Shown here piece after piece: positions 48,543 through 59,689 of a stretch of 64,000 nucleotides of DNA (its first letter is position 1; the number at the start of each line of letters is the position of its first letter). Source of the stretch: Hymenochaete sp. R1. Its lineage: Eukaryota > Basidiomycota > Agaricomycetes > Hymenochaetales > Hymenochaetaceae. The notes beneath the pieces are model-generated. The model saw only the letters and a list, made by a program, of their open reading frames with translations, had not been told where the DNA came from and searched no databases. A program made the translations under genes and the position numbers. The stretch lies in contig JAFREE010000118.1 of NCBI GenBank assembly GCA_019400425.1, forward strand, positions 1 through 64,000, given 5' to 3'.

Positions 48543-49008
48543 AGACTTCTGTCGAAGTCTCAAAGAAGCGTCGGTTCTTGGAGCACGTAGTTGAGCGGGG
48601 CGTGTGGACTTGACTTGTATTAAATGAATTGATTCTATGTCACCGACTGGAGATTTAAAGCTTGAAGGTATTGTGAAGTTGATAGTTTTTGTGGCGTATG
48701 TACGAATTCCGACGCAACTAAGATGTTCCAAACAAAGGACAATAACCTTAAACAAATGAGACGCGTCGGGGACATGTGCGGAGTCGCCAAGTTGATTTAC
48801 ACAAACCTCTTGCGTGATCAAGTGCTTCATCTGCATCAGCCACCGACCACCAACAGTCACCTTCGTTGCGCACCAAGACAGGGCCAGTCTTTGATCCTCC
48901 TTCAAAATTGCTGATGATGTTACCTGTCGAGATGACTTGGTCATCGTCCCGTGGTGGCACATGACTTAAAGCACATTGCCCCTCGCGGAAAGTTCGACAT
49001 TCAGCGCA
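48543..49008. other. Intergenic between GST2 and GST3, no gene seen
   Basis: About 470 bases. No coding frame, and no pre4-like fragment visible, unlike the GST1-GST2 gap. Confidence 0.45.
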
Positions 49009-49015
49009 TATAAAG
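49009..49015 (+). promoter_or_regulatory. TATA element of GST3 (GCATATAAAG)
   Basis: AGCGCATATAAAGAAG, 117-123 bp before the GST3 ATG. Same core as GST2. Confidence 0.7.
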
Positions 49016-49131
49016 AAGAGTTTGCCCAGCTGATGAACATCCTGCTCTGCTCTATCCCATCAGCTGCCCGTCGACGCCACTCTTACAAAAACAAAACAAT
49101 TCCTTGTTGTTACGGTCGACACCGGGAGACA

Positions 49132-49946
49132 ATGTCCGTCAAAATCATTGGCCTCCCTGCTTCCTCCTGCACTCTCTCGGTCACTGTCGTTCTTCGAGAG
49201 ATCAACGTGCCGTACGAGTTGATCCCTGTCGATTTCTTCAAAGGAGAGCACAAACAACCCGAGTACCTCGAAAACAAGCACCCGTTCGGTCAGATTCCCG
49301 TACTTGTAAGTGAGAGCCTTTCGTGAACGAGCATCGGAATAAACCTCCTGCATTGATGACCTGCCTGCCATTCGCTCAGATTGAAGACGATGGTTTCCGG
49401 CTTTTCGAGTCTCGCGCCATTGCGCGTTACCTTATCACCAAATACGCGCCAGATTCCACGCTCATACCCAGAGAACCTAGGGCGAACGCGATCTTCGAAC
49501 AAGCGATGGCCATCCAGAACAACGATTTCCAGCCGTACGCGTCGGGAGCGGCGGTTGAGAGACTCTATAAACCGATGAGAGGCCAACAGGGGAGCGAGGA
49601 GAAAGCTGTTGAGCTCGAGAAGGAACTCACCGAAAAGCTGGATGGGTATGAGCGGATTCTTTCGAAGAGCAAGTACCTGGCCGGCGATGTGAGTCTTCTT
49701 CTGTGCCTTGCTCAGAGGTATCGACTCGACTGATATTGTTTAATAATGGCCCAGGAAATCACTCTCGCTGATTTGCTACACCTTCCGTACGCTACGCCCC
49801 TTGTGGAACGGGCAGGGTACAAGGACCTCGTCAACGAGGAGAAATTCCCTAATGTCGCTCGCTGGTACACCGCTATCTCTACGCGCGAGTCTTGGAAGAC
49901 AGTCCAGCAAGAGGCAAAGGAATTCCTGGCCACGTTGGAGAAATGA
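49132..49946 (+). CDS. Phi-class glutathione S-transferase 3 (tandem array)
   Basis: Three exons (49132-49305, 49380-49688, 49755-49946), 224 residues. MSVKIIGLPASSCTLSVTVV, GEHKQPEYLENKHPFGQIPV, IEDDGFRLFESRAIARYLIT, AVERLYKPMRGQQGSEEKAV, EITLADLLHLPYATPLVERA, ending EAKEFLATLEK. This is the most diverged copy. The active-site region reads SSCTL, so Ser11 remains but Arg15 of the phi motif is Leu and Ala13 is Cys. The C-terminal helices also differ (GAAVERLY for GLASEKIF). A changed substrate range is likely, which is inference. I chose the ATG at 49132 because an upstream in-frame extension (from 48976) lies before the TATA-to-ATG spacing used by its siblings. Confidence 0.93.
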
Positions 49947-50451
49947 TGGAAAGTGATCAGAACGAGCATCCGACTCGTTAGCGAATCAGATTTTTTTTTT
50001 CGGTGTTTATTCATCCAGGAGAGAGCACAATCACCTAAATCAGAAGGCTTGGGAAGTCCCTTCAAACAATAAGCTTGAGTCATGTCAGCCCGGACGATAA
50101 ATTTACACCCTTCATGAATGACTGGCGTTAGAGACTTAAAGAAACCTGTAACAAGACGTGTAAAAGAGTAGGATCTGGTATCTACAGCTACATTTGAAAG
50201 CATCGTCGTCGGGTATGTACATCCAAGAAAAAGGCCAGAGTCTATCGAAGCAGATGCACGGCGTATAAGGCTATCTACGTCCAAACAAGAAACCTGAACA
50301 ATCCAGTGGCAAGAAAGAGCTGTAGAACAAATCGAGGGAGTTCTCGCAGGTAAAAGGATACAACAAGAATAAGAAATGAATGTCCGTGTCGATAAAGCAA
50401 ACGAATATTGTGGTCGTGTCCAATGACGATTCGACCGTGATTCGATCCATC
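49947..50451. other. Convergent 3' region of GST3 and P450, no gene seen
   Basis: About 500 bases between tail-to-tail genes. A long minus-strand open frame (49712-50458) covers it but has no family resemblance and runs into GST3 exon 3. Confidence 0.45.
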
Positions 50452-53075
50452 TTAACACTTCGCTTTACCGAACCGCACCCAGAGACCACCCTAATTGAGA
50501 TAAGATATCAATACAGTCCCTTTAATGAAAGAGGAAACACCGAATTGGTAAAAACGACTTACTTTCACGTAGAGCGTCAACGCCGCGGCCGGCCAACAGC
50601 GTTCAATACGCTGTCTTCCTTGCTTAGATTTCCACGATGCGGGTGGCTTCGAACCTTCGGGCTGGTACTCGGTCGCAAGCTCGAAACTATCAAATTGCTG
50701 AAGAAGTCGCACGAGGAAGAACGAAGCTTCGTTATAGGCAAAATTCTGGCCAAGGCACTGTGGAGGAGAGAATCAAAGTCAAACGAGGTCAGAAATTGCT
50801 CTTTCTGTAAGATACGACGCGAAAAAGGGGGGAAATATACGAGAATGACGTGAAGATAGGAAGTGTGGCTTACAATTCGAGGACCGGAGCTAAAAGGCTG
50901 GAACATCATCGGGTTCGCCGTCAACTTTGCTATCCTCTTGGAATCCAGAAACCTCTCCGGGTCGAATTCGTCCGCATCTTCGCCCCACAAATCCGGATTG
51001 CGCTGCATGAGCATGGGCATGTACATAACGGGAGTAGACCCCGGCATGAAAAGCGTCTCCGAGGGAGTTGGGATGTACGGCTTGCGCTCATGTGCGTAGG
51101 GTGACGCCGAGGAGTCCGAGGATTTGGAATACGATTTATTCGCGTAGTACGAGGGAGGATGGGATGGGGGAAGTGCAACGGATGTGGGTCGCGATTCGCG
51201 AACGTTTAGGGGAACGGGCGGGAAGAGGCGAAGAGTTTCGTTGAGTACAGCGCGCACTGGGAAGGTATAATTTAATACCATAGTTCCCACTCCTCAAGAA
51301 GCAGCGAATAAAAACTCACTGTATTTGAGTTGACGCAGGCTTTCGTAAGTTGGTAATTCATCAATGCCGTGAGTCTGTAGGACTTCTTCTCTCATGCGTT
51401 TACCCACTTCCGGATACATTGCCATGAAGTAAACGACGAAAGTGAGAAGGCACGCCGTCTGTGAAATAAAAAAGATAAATACATCAATAGAAGAAGTAAA
51501 AAGGAGTTGCACCTACTGTATCACGTGATGCGAGCAAGATGCTCAGAAGTTCATCTCGAATCAATCCAACATCTATGAAGCAAATGAGAAAGGTCCTGGG
51601 ATAAAGCATAGAAGAACAAAGACTTCACCATCAGTACTTTGGGCAAGATGCTCCATAAACGTCCTTTCCGAAATAGGAGCTTCGATCCCCGCTCTCCTGG
51701 CTGTGGCTTTCTCGTGAATCGCCCTCTTTACTAATGGGTCCAACCACTTCTTCGTAACCGTTCCTGCATCCTTCATTTTGTTGCGCCACAGCTCCGCAAC
51801 CGGCCAAAAGTATCCCAACCGAGCCCTCTGAGTGATAATGCACTGGGCAAGTTCGAACGCCTGTGCGAAGCTCCCGAACTCACCCGTCGTAGCACTGCCC
51901 TTCGGACCCATCTTCGCCTTTCCCGGTTCTGGTAACGAGAGGGATAAGGTGTCGAGATTAGAACCGAAGAGGAATTCGGAGGCGCTATCGAGGGTGAAGC
52001 GAGCGAACAAATCTTGCGCATCGCATGGATGGCCCTGAGCGGAGATGTGCGAAAGGATGGAAAGAGTGCGGGCGGTGTGTTTGTCGAAAATTTGGAAGTC
52101 GGAGATACGCTCCCTGGCGAAAAATGGTCGGGCAGTGACGCGATGCTACGTTGAGTGGGATTGACGCTTTTAGTATGGAAGGTAATAGTAAAGCACCGCT
52201 GGCGAACCCACAATTCTCCATTTCTAAATAGAAAAGTGGCCCCCCATCAGCAAGTTGAAAAGAATGAAACAGTAAAACCATGTAATACTTACTTCGTCAT
52301 CCCTATTGAAAATACCATCTCCCAAGAACTCTTCCCTTGATAGAAACATGATTCAGCCACGCGCCCTCTCTGAATTGTAATATCAAAGTAACCACAGGGA
52401 AGTCAAGAATACAATGACGACGGATAAAAAGTGGGACATTGCCATCATAAGAATGGGGTTCGGCTGCAGACTCACATTCTCTCCTTTTGGCGTCTTCCCC
52501 TCCAAAAGTTGCTGAAGCCGGTGGCATGCACATACTTGATGTGCTCCTCATCCATAGTGATAATCTTTAACATGAGGACTAGCGATCAGCGCTGCATTGC
52601 AACATGCGATTGACAGGTTGTGGATACTATTGGAAAATGAGCTCACCTGATCCACCCATAAGATGCGTGTGTTGAGTGTCGTACACTGATACTCTTGAAA
52701 GAGCTCAAGATACACATCCATGAGGTAGGCAGTCTTGAAGGCTTTCATCATACGAAGGAGAACGTCTATGTTTCCCGGCCATCTGCCTCTAATCCTCGGG
52801 ATGGGCTTGGCACCCATTCTTGATGCTTCCCGCTTTTGGTTGAGATCGTAATACACATTGCGCATACAACCCCACAGTAGTATCGAACCAAAGCAAGCAG
52901 GAACTGTCAAGAGACCTAAGCGGAATCCGTTGTACGAGCAGAGCTTCGATAGTACGGTGCATGGGAAGACGAAGATGCGCAGGACATCCAGGAGGAGGCG
53001 GATACGATAGAACTTTGGGTTCAGCCACATTCTAGAGCTCGAGCTTTGAACGGGAAGTGACTGGCTAGTTTCCAT
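50452..53075 (-). CDS. Cytochrome P450, CYP63-like
   Basis: About ten exons, near 600 residues. CYP63 enzymes of wood-decay fungi hydroxylate alkanes, fatty acids and some xenobiotics at the ER. The N-terminus has hydrophobic anchors (FYRIRLLLDVLRIFVFPCTV, GLLTVPACFGSILLWGCM) and the family's tripartite Lys/Arg-rich linker. Then IITMDEEHIKYVHATGFSNF, EEFLGDGIFNRDDE-MWKFHR, RPFFARERISDFQIFDKHTA and FTLDSASEFLFGSNLDTLS. The I-helix oxygen site reads LLASRDTTACLL (usual AGRDTT). Helix K is ETLRLFPPVP (ExxR), then FDPERF. The heme loop FQPFSSGPRI-CLGQNFAYNE is split by an intron just before the Cys ligand. The last exon is GGLWVRFGKAKC. A Ser-rich insertion (NKSYSKSSDSSASPYAHE) follows helix K. 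All essential residues are present. Confidence 0.92.
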
Positions 53076-55917
53076 TGCTTCTTATACGAGTCGCTGTACG
53101 GTACGAATGGTGCCTTGTTTAAGTGAAATCCAGTTGAAATGGATCTGAGCAAGACGGGTAAGACGGCGAGTGGATGAAAGTATACCGGGGAACAAGAAGG
53201 AACTTACGCGAGTATTTGAATAGTTTTTCATTGAAGAAGCATAAGCAGTCTGGCTCCGAAGCACAGGATGGGTGGAAGAGAGCACGAGGAAGGAGGAGCG
53301 GCAAGCCATCATGACGACGCCGAAAAACGGCTCGGTCGAATCCTGCGTCCGTTCGTCTATTCCCATTGATATTCTCAGGAGCTCATTCAGTCAGTTTATC
53401 CTTCTTTCTATATGATGCGTCGTATTCGATAAAAAGGCTTGAGACTGTATCGGTACCCCAGCCGAGGAGGTTCGAGCAGGGCTACATGCAACATGGTCGA
53501 AGCTGAGAGAGTGATTAAAATAAAAGGAGTCGAATTCAACTCGATAGTTGTCTGTTTTCTGTAAGGTGCGTGAGAGAAAAGTTCAAAAACCACGTGATTC
53601 ATTTGCGGGCCGTGACTGCCGGTAACTCTGGCCAAGTTGCCGGAGGCCGAAGCCCGAAGGCGCGGAGGGTCGGAGACGGAGAAAAACTTGTCAACAGCTC
53701 TTTTCTTCCGCCATCCTCGCCAGCTTGACGACGAGCGCGCGTCGAGGGTGACGCTTTCCACCCGGAGAACAATCTTAGACTATCGCCGAAGAGGGCGACT
53801 GATGCTACTCGGCCACACATGGGTGCTTCATCGACATCTCTGAGTAACATTGCGGCACCGTGCGGGTTTCGCACATAGCAAATCCCGACATGAATTTCTC
53901 GTTGTCTGACTATGTTCTCGGCATTACCGGAACATATGGCAATGCTGCTCTAGAACTATACTCGGTCTCGAGATCTCCCCGCACCTCCAGACCCGTTCTT
54001 TGTTTGATGCGCGTGCTTGCCTTGCTCTATGACCAGAAATGGTGAGTCGCGATTTCTCGAAGGTCAAGACGTCTTTCTACTCACCACAAATCGGACGAAC
54101 TCCTTAGTGTCGCAGGGACGCTTGGAAAGTCGCTCTAGTCGGAATACCATGCCGCCTACGAATAGTGGAACCCGCATCGTAAGTAGAACACGACGCTCTT
54201 TGTAGTTAATTCTACTAATCCCTTTTCTTCATCTCCGCCGATAATATGAAAAGACTCCTTCTGAAGAATCGCTTTACTTGCATGTACAAACATCGACGGT
54301 CTTCCGTCGTCCTCGGAGGCTCCTTGATCCAGAACACCTACGTTCTTGTTGAGAATGTAAGCCCTTTCCTCGTGTGATTTCGAACCTGAGTCAACCTGGG
54401 CTTGAAGAATAAATGGAAGTAATCATTTGCACCCATTACAATAAAAACTCCAAATTTCGTTTTCCATCGGTGCATCTGGAGAACCGACAAAGCTTGCCGT
54501 AAGTGTTTTCTATCAGCTGTTCATTTTGGAAGGCGCGATCTCATTGTAATTGAATATAACCAGGTTCATCATACGTTTGCGACAAAAGTGCTGCAAAGAC
54601 AGGCTATTCCCCATTCATGGGGCGAGGCTACGTCACTTTATAGGTCAAGGGCCGAATGATAGGGTGTATAGTATGATAAACGCGTTATCACCTGCGTGTA
54701 TGACTAGCTGGCCAATTTATTGCTACCACGTCAGAGGGGGGGGGGGGGGCACGCTGGCTATCGTGCAGCACTATCAGTGCTTCTCAAGCCCTCACTCGTC
54801 GTCGGTCAAGTTTGCGCACCGACAGCTTAAACTGATGAACACGATCCATCGGTATCGCATGCCCTTCACCGTGCCTATCGCGGGGGCGCCGAAGCAATGA
54901 TCCCATTCACCCGGATGAAGGCAAGCCAGGTAGACTGACCTATCGATCTCTGACCAAGGCACCCAGTTGAATTGAGAGTAATGAGTGCATAACTTCATTT
55001 GTTTTTTCTTAAAAATCATGTGCATCGTTGTACTCCAGGTGTACGTACCTTCCATTCTAATCCTCGCAGATCAAGTTCAATCGAATGATTCACTGAAAAC
55101 TTCTATTTTAACAGCGCTGGGCTTTCCGGAACTATATCAGCTCGATGTCCGATATATCAACGAGCATTTACATGCGATACATGGTTAGCCCCCTTCTCCA
55201 ACGATGCATCTTGCTCTGACATCGTGTTTGATACCACATCTCCCCACCCCAGCCTTCCTTCGGTTTCACGTTAGCTGCTGTACAAAGGCATAAGTGTGGT
55301 ACTTGATACACTAGACTGTACAGAAAAGTCGATTACCGAAGACTTCTCGAATGTTTGATATCGGACACTGGAGTGCAATAACATTTGGATGTGCTACGGT
55401 TCACTCGATTTTACTGGAACGGCATCGGTTAGTCACGTGTACGCGTTGCAAGAAAAGCTTTGGCCTAATGCAAACTTAAAAGCCCTCTAGCCTCCCGAGG
55501 TAGAATTTTCTATAGAAAGAGGAACCAGCACCGCGAGTCTTACCCACTGCCAAACTGCCACGAAGAAGTGCTGAAATGCTTTTAACGTCAATAATTGGAC
55601 ACAAAAATTTTGCTTACTTGAGAATCGAGGCTTGAAGGTCATCACCCTCCCAAGTCTTCTATCATACTCAAAGGTTCCGTTGGCCCCGGACAATCGGTAG
55701 GACACTTATATTATGCGCGTCCTTGCAGCGACGAGGATAAAAGGAGAAAAAGGCTCATGAGTCCAAGGATTCGTGAGTTAACATTCTTCTACTTCGCTAA
55801 ATACATGACAAAATAAGACAGGACTAGAGTTTCCATATTACCAGGTCTATGTGATAAGTAAAGTACATGAAAGAGAATTACCTTTCCTTCAACGGCTCAA
55901 GAATGCACTTCGGGAAA
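53076..55917. other. 2.8-kb region without a supportable gene
   Basis: Left 400 bases: P450 promoter and possible upstream frames. Middle: short plus-strand coding-like scraps (53870-54050 and 54240-54360) that I could not join into a protein. Right: AT-rich. A 14-G homopolymer lies at 54736-54749. It may hold a decayed gene, but I cannot name one. Confidence 0.4.
54736..54749 (+). repeat. 14-G homopolymer
   Basis: Fourteen consecutive G residues, the longest homopolymer I noticed in the window. Prone to slippage and to assembly or sequencing error. Confidence 0.8.
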
Positions 55918-57723
55918 TTACAATGCCAGGCTACCAGTCTTTTCCTCCAAGATCCTGAACGCCCTCTTCAGGTCATCTTCCGCCTCCGTCGTCCAAGCCC
56001 ACTTCCAATTCATCACCACGGCATGCCCGGCTTCCCACATCTTCCCAACGTTCTGGGTGGGATCCAACTCCTCCCTCTCAACCTTGACTTTGCCCCTGAC
56101 CTCGGCATCATCGCGCGCAAACTCCGAGAATCTGGGGTCATTGAACTGGTACAGCAAGCCATTCCGCCCAGCGCCTGCTTGTACCGAGTTTCCGTTAGGA
56201 AGCCGGATCTCTTCGTAGACTTTGAGCGCCTGTGCGACGGTCTTGCGGGTCGTTGCTGGGTGAGCAAGCATCGCTCCGAGTACGTAAGCGTCCTCGATTG
56301 CTTGGCCAGCACCTGCGCCCAAGAAGGGAGTCATCGCATGAGCCTAATAGAAGAAAGGCACGTTAACATCAAGATTTGTTGCCGAATTTGAAAAAGAATA
56401 CGAACCGCATCTCCGGCCAGCGCAACGCGCCCATTCGCAGCGATGGGGAACCCATCAAGGCAGTTAATGACCCATCGCGTCGGTTCCGTGATGAAGCGGA
56501 GGAGTTGCTGAACGTCTTCTTCCCATCCCTCGAAAATGTCGAGTAGTTCCTTCTGGGGACGGTATTGCATTCCTTGCTGTGGGTGCTGCGTGCCTGCCTT
56601 TTCAGGCTCTCCGACGAAAGGGACGACGTTGATAAGATTCCTCTGGGGCAGCGGGAAGGTAATAATATGCTATGAAGGTTTTATCAGCATACGTGCCTAT
56701 TTAAGGTATAGAGATTGATCCGAACTCACTTTGCCTCTTCCGGTGAACTGTTCAATTCATTTTTTTGAATTAGTTCAGTCTTTACGTGCATCGAAAATCA
56801 ACACTTACGACAAGAGGCGTATCGATGCATCGATGAGTCGGGTTAATCTTCCTCAACTCGTCCATTGGTACCATACCACGGTAGGCCACGTACCCACTCC
56901 ACTTCGCCTGGACTTTACTCTTCAGAAGCGACGCTTTCTGAGCATCCTCGTAGATGCCTGTCAACTCAAGCTCCTTCGTCAAAGCGTCAACCATCGAATG
57001 CCTCACGGCGGAGCGGTTTCCATCACATCCAAGAAGAACGTCGGCTGTAGCCGTTGACCCGTCTTCGAACTTGAGCTCGATGGGGTCTTCGCTACCAGGG
57101 GCGGGTTGGGAGAATGAAGTGACGCGCTTGTTGAAGTGCGAAGTGGTGACCTCTGGGTCGACATGGCCGGCGACGACGTTGAGGAACTCAGAACGATGGC
57201 AGCCGATGTTGCCCCCTGAGAGAATGAAGTGTAGAGATGAGAAAAGGCACAATGACGTGCGCCTTAGTGAAGAACGTACTGGGAAGTATGGCTTCGTAGT
57301 AAGTAACACCCTGTTCACGATCTGCCATTCTGAACTGAAGGCCACATCCTAATGCCAAATATTAGCTCAAAGCAACGTACGCGACTGTCGAAATGAACGT
57401 ACGGATAGAATCATCGCGCGAGACGTTGAGAGCCTTGCCCAACTCGTCGGCGAGACCGAGCTTCTGGAGCACCCTCCAAGGGCGATGCCAGAATGCAATG
57501 CCGAAGCCGATTTCCTTGAACTCCTCGGATAACTCGTAGATGTCAATCTTTATGTCTTTTCTCCCACGGGAGAAGTGGGCGATGGAGAGCGCTGTCATCA
57601 CACCCGCGATACCTCCGCCACTGTAATGTGAATGATGAGCATGACATGTAGGCAAAACACTAGGGAAGCAAAACTGATTCACCTAATGGCAACAGTGAAC
57701 TTAGGAGTAGTCGACGCTGACAT
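55918..57723 (-). CDS. Class A FAD-dependent monooxygenase (salicylate-hydroxylase-like), copy 2
   Basis: About seven exons. The start MSASTTPKFTVAI joins across GTGAATCAG... to SGGGIAGVMTALSIAHFSRG (FAD Rossmann GxGxxG), IDIYELSEEFKEIGFGIAFW, DVLLGCDGNRSAVRHSMVDA (DG motif), HLIT-type segment HIITFPLPQRNLINVVPFVG, and GRVALAGDA-AHAMTPFLGAG (GD motif) then GQAIEDAYVLG. The C-terminus is WAWTTEAEDDLKRAFRILEE then KTGSLAL. The most divergent of the three copies: CDGNRSAVRH for CDGIHSVVRK, and SVQAGAGRNGLLYQFND for EVQRRSFANGLIYEFND. All cofactor motifs are intact. It shares intron positions with copies 1 and 3, so the three derive from one intron-containing ancestor. The substrate is unknown. 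Confidence 0.9.
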
Positions 57724-57817
57724 GATTGCTTCTTGGATTCGGAATAAAGTGGTTGGAGCGCTGAGGGAGAAGAAGAAGACACCGTTGGTGATTCGAGTTG
57801 GTAGCGCACCTTCATCA

Positions 57818-57827
57818 CTTTTTTATA
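57818..57827 (-). promoter_or_regulatory. TATA element of FAD monooxygenase copy 2
   Basis: TATAAAAAAG on the minus strand, 95-104 bp before the ATG at 57723. Confidence 0.55.
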
Positions 57828-59689
57828 CTGCTCAGAGAGTTCGCTTCTGTCCGACACCGGATTATTGACATAATTCTTTCACAGGACTATCGTGTTCGTT
57901 CGCACAAGTGCTTCGTGCAGCGCCCACGGACAAGGTCTGCCCTAACAAGTACCCGTTTTTCCAATTTCCCGTCGCTACAGGAGTTATCTCCATAGCCTGC
58001 GCCTTCTAGTCCCACAACAATTCATCAACAAGTTGAATTGCAAAATCACTCTTGATCCGACTGCATCGTGCGCAAAAAAGCGATTCAGCGCGCGGTATGT
58101 TCGGCGATGTTATTTATTTTCATCGCGCTCTCAGGCGCCGCCCAAATGCTCACAGGGTTCATGGTTGAACTAGAAACTGAACGTTCTTGGTACCCAACTC
58201 CATATACCCCAAATCAAGCCCCAGTTTAAGCGTGTATTAACTGTGCTTTTTTGATGCCCAAGAGATTCTGTTCTACTCTCGTGGCGATGATTTGAAATGT
58301 CGAATACAGTGCGCGTGCTCGACCTTCCAATTCCGAATCAACAGGATTGAGTGGGCCGCTTAATCCGTCGCATTTACTCCCGTACCTTCATTTACGAAAT
58401 TGGTATTTAGAGTTTTAGCGTAAATCGTGATGTTTCGGAATTATCCCTCTTGTTCTCACAATCCGCATGCAACGGAAGCCATTGCCTTGCACAATCTGAT
58501 CGAGGCTCGCCCTCTTCACTTTGTTCCTCCTTATTACCCTTTTCTCTTTAATTGTCATTATCTAACCTTGTTTTTACGGATACCTGGAGCAAAGGAAGTC
58601 CGAGCAGTGCCAAGATGTTAATTTCAATAATCAAAATACGCACTACACCTTCGTATGTAAACGCTACTACGACCGAGTACAGGTAATACTAGTGTTGATA
58701 AATGTGCACCTCCAGAGCTATGGTCTCGGAAGAGGCACCTTTCTTCGAACTTTTTTTTGTTTCCGAGCCGTCTCGGATACCTTATCCTCCGCTTTGATCC
58801 CGAAGCTGAATTGTATTGTCTCTTCCTTCTCATTTCCGGACGCGATGGGATATGTTACAAGTTCCACTCGCTCCAGCGAAGCGAAAGCGTGATTCGTCCG
58901 AGCTCGAAAAGGGCACCAACGGCAATGGTACACCACGACAAGAAAAGCCACCTTTCACCGTGTCCTCCCATCATGTTCAAATTCACTTAGCGAAGCCACC
59001 GTCACCGCAGCACCTCGCTAGGATTCCACACTCAATACAATTGCGAATTGGAAGATCTCATCTAGGTGAGAACAGGATTACCACAGGGTCAGAAAGATAT
59101 AGTATCCTTTTGAATTTCGTGAGAGGCGGTGGGACGGATTCAAAATCCGATGGTCAGTGAGATGTGGTCAGACCGATGAAAGACTGACATCATCCCAAAT
59201 CCTGTATATGCTACAATTACTACCGGCCTTTGTTGTGCCCTCCACGAGTACCGATCGTTAGTCACCGCGAATAAGCATGTATGGCTCATACTCTCACTGA
59301 AAGTGTCATTAGTATACTAATTTCCCTCGCTTTGCCATGGGCAGAACACGGGCCACGAACTCCAAGCGAAAAAGAGCGAACACACTACCAGATGTTGACC
59401 ACCTGCCTCCCACCAGGCATTTCAAATGTCGAGCGGGTCGTAGTGATGGTAGTGTGATAGGTCGTTTTAAATACATTCAGTCAATAGATCTCCTCGGTCT
59501 AGGGGAGTCTACCCGTTTCGAAAAGAAGAGAAAGAAGAAAGAAAGAAAGAATATCCCTTGCTATCTTTGCATACAATACAATCTTTGATAATTCATACCT
59601 TCCATTCCGCCAGGGCGATATCATCTCTCCGCCTCTTGCGGAGGGCTTCATCCTTGCCGTTCTCGAACCCGACTTCGGAGTACGAAACG
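57828..59689. other. 1.9-kb intergenic region, no gene seen
   Basis: AT-rich between two head-to-tail minus-strand genes. A plus-strand frame around 58,850-59,160 (PAKRKRDSSELEKGTNGN, then HVQIHLAKPPSPQHLARIPH) has some coding flavour but no splice partners, and I leave it uncalled. Confidence 0.4.

Noticed and set aside
49712..50458. 248-codon minus-strand open frame
   Set aside because: Runs antisense through GST3 exon 3 into the convergent gap. Cys/Ser-rich with no domain. A shadow frame.
54240..54510. Coding-like scraps resembling a BTB-domain gene
   Set aside because: Frames could not be joined with valid splice sites, and no diagnostic BTB motif is visible.
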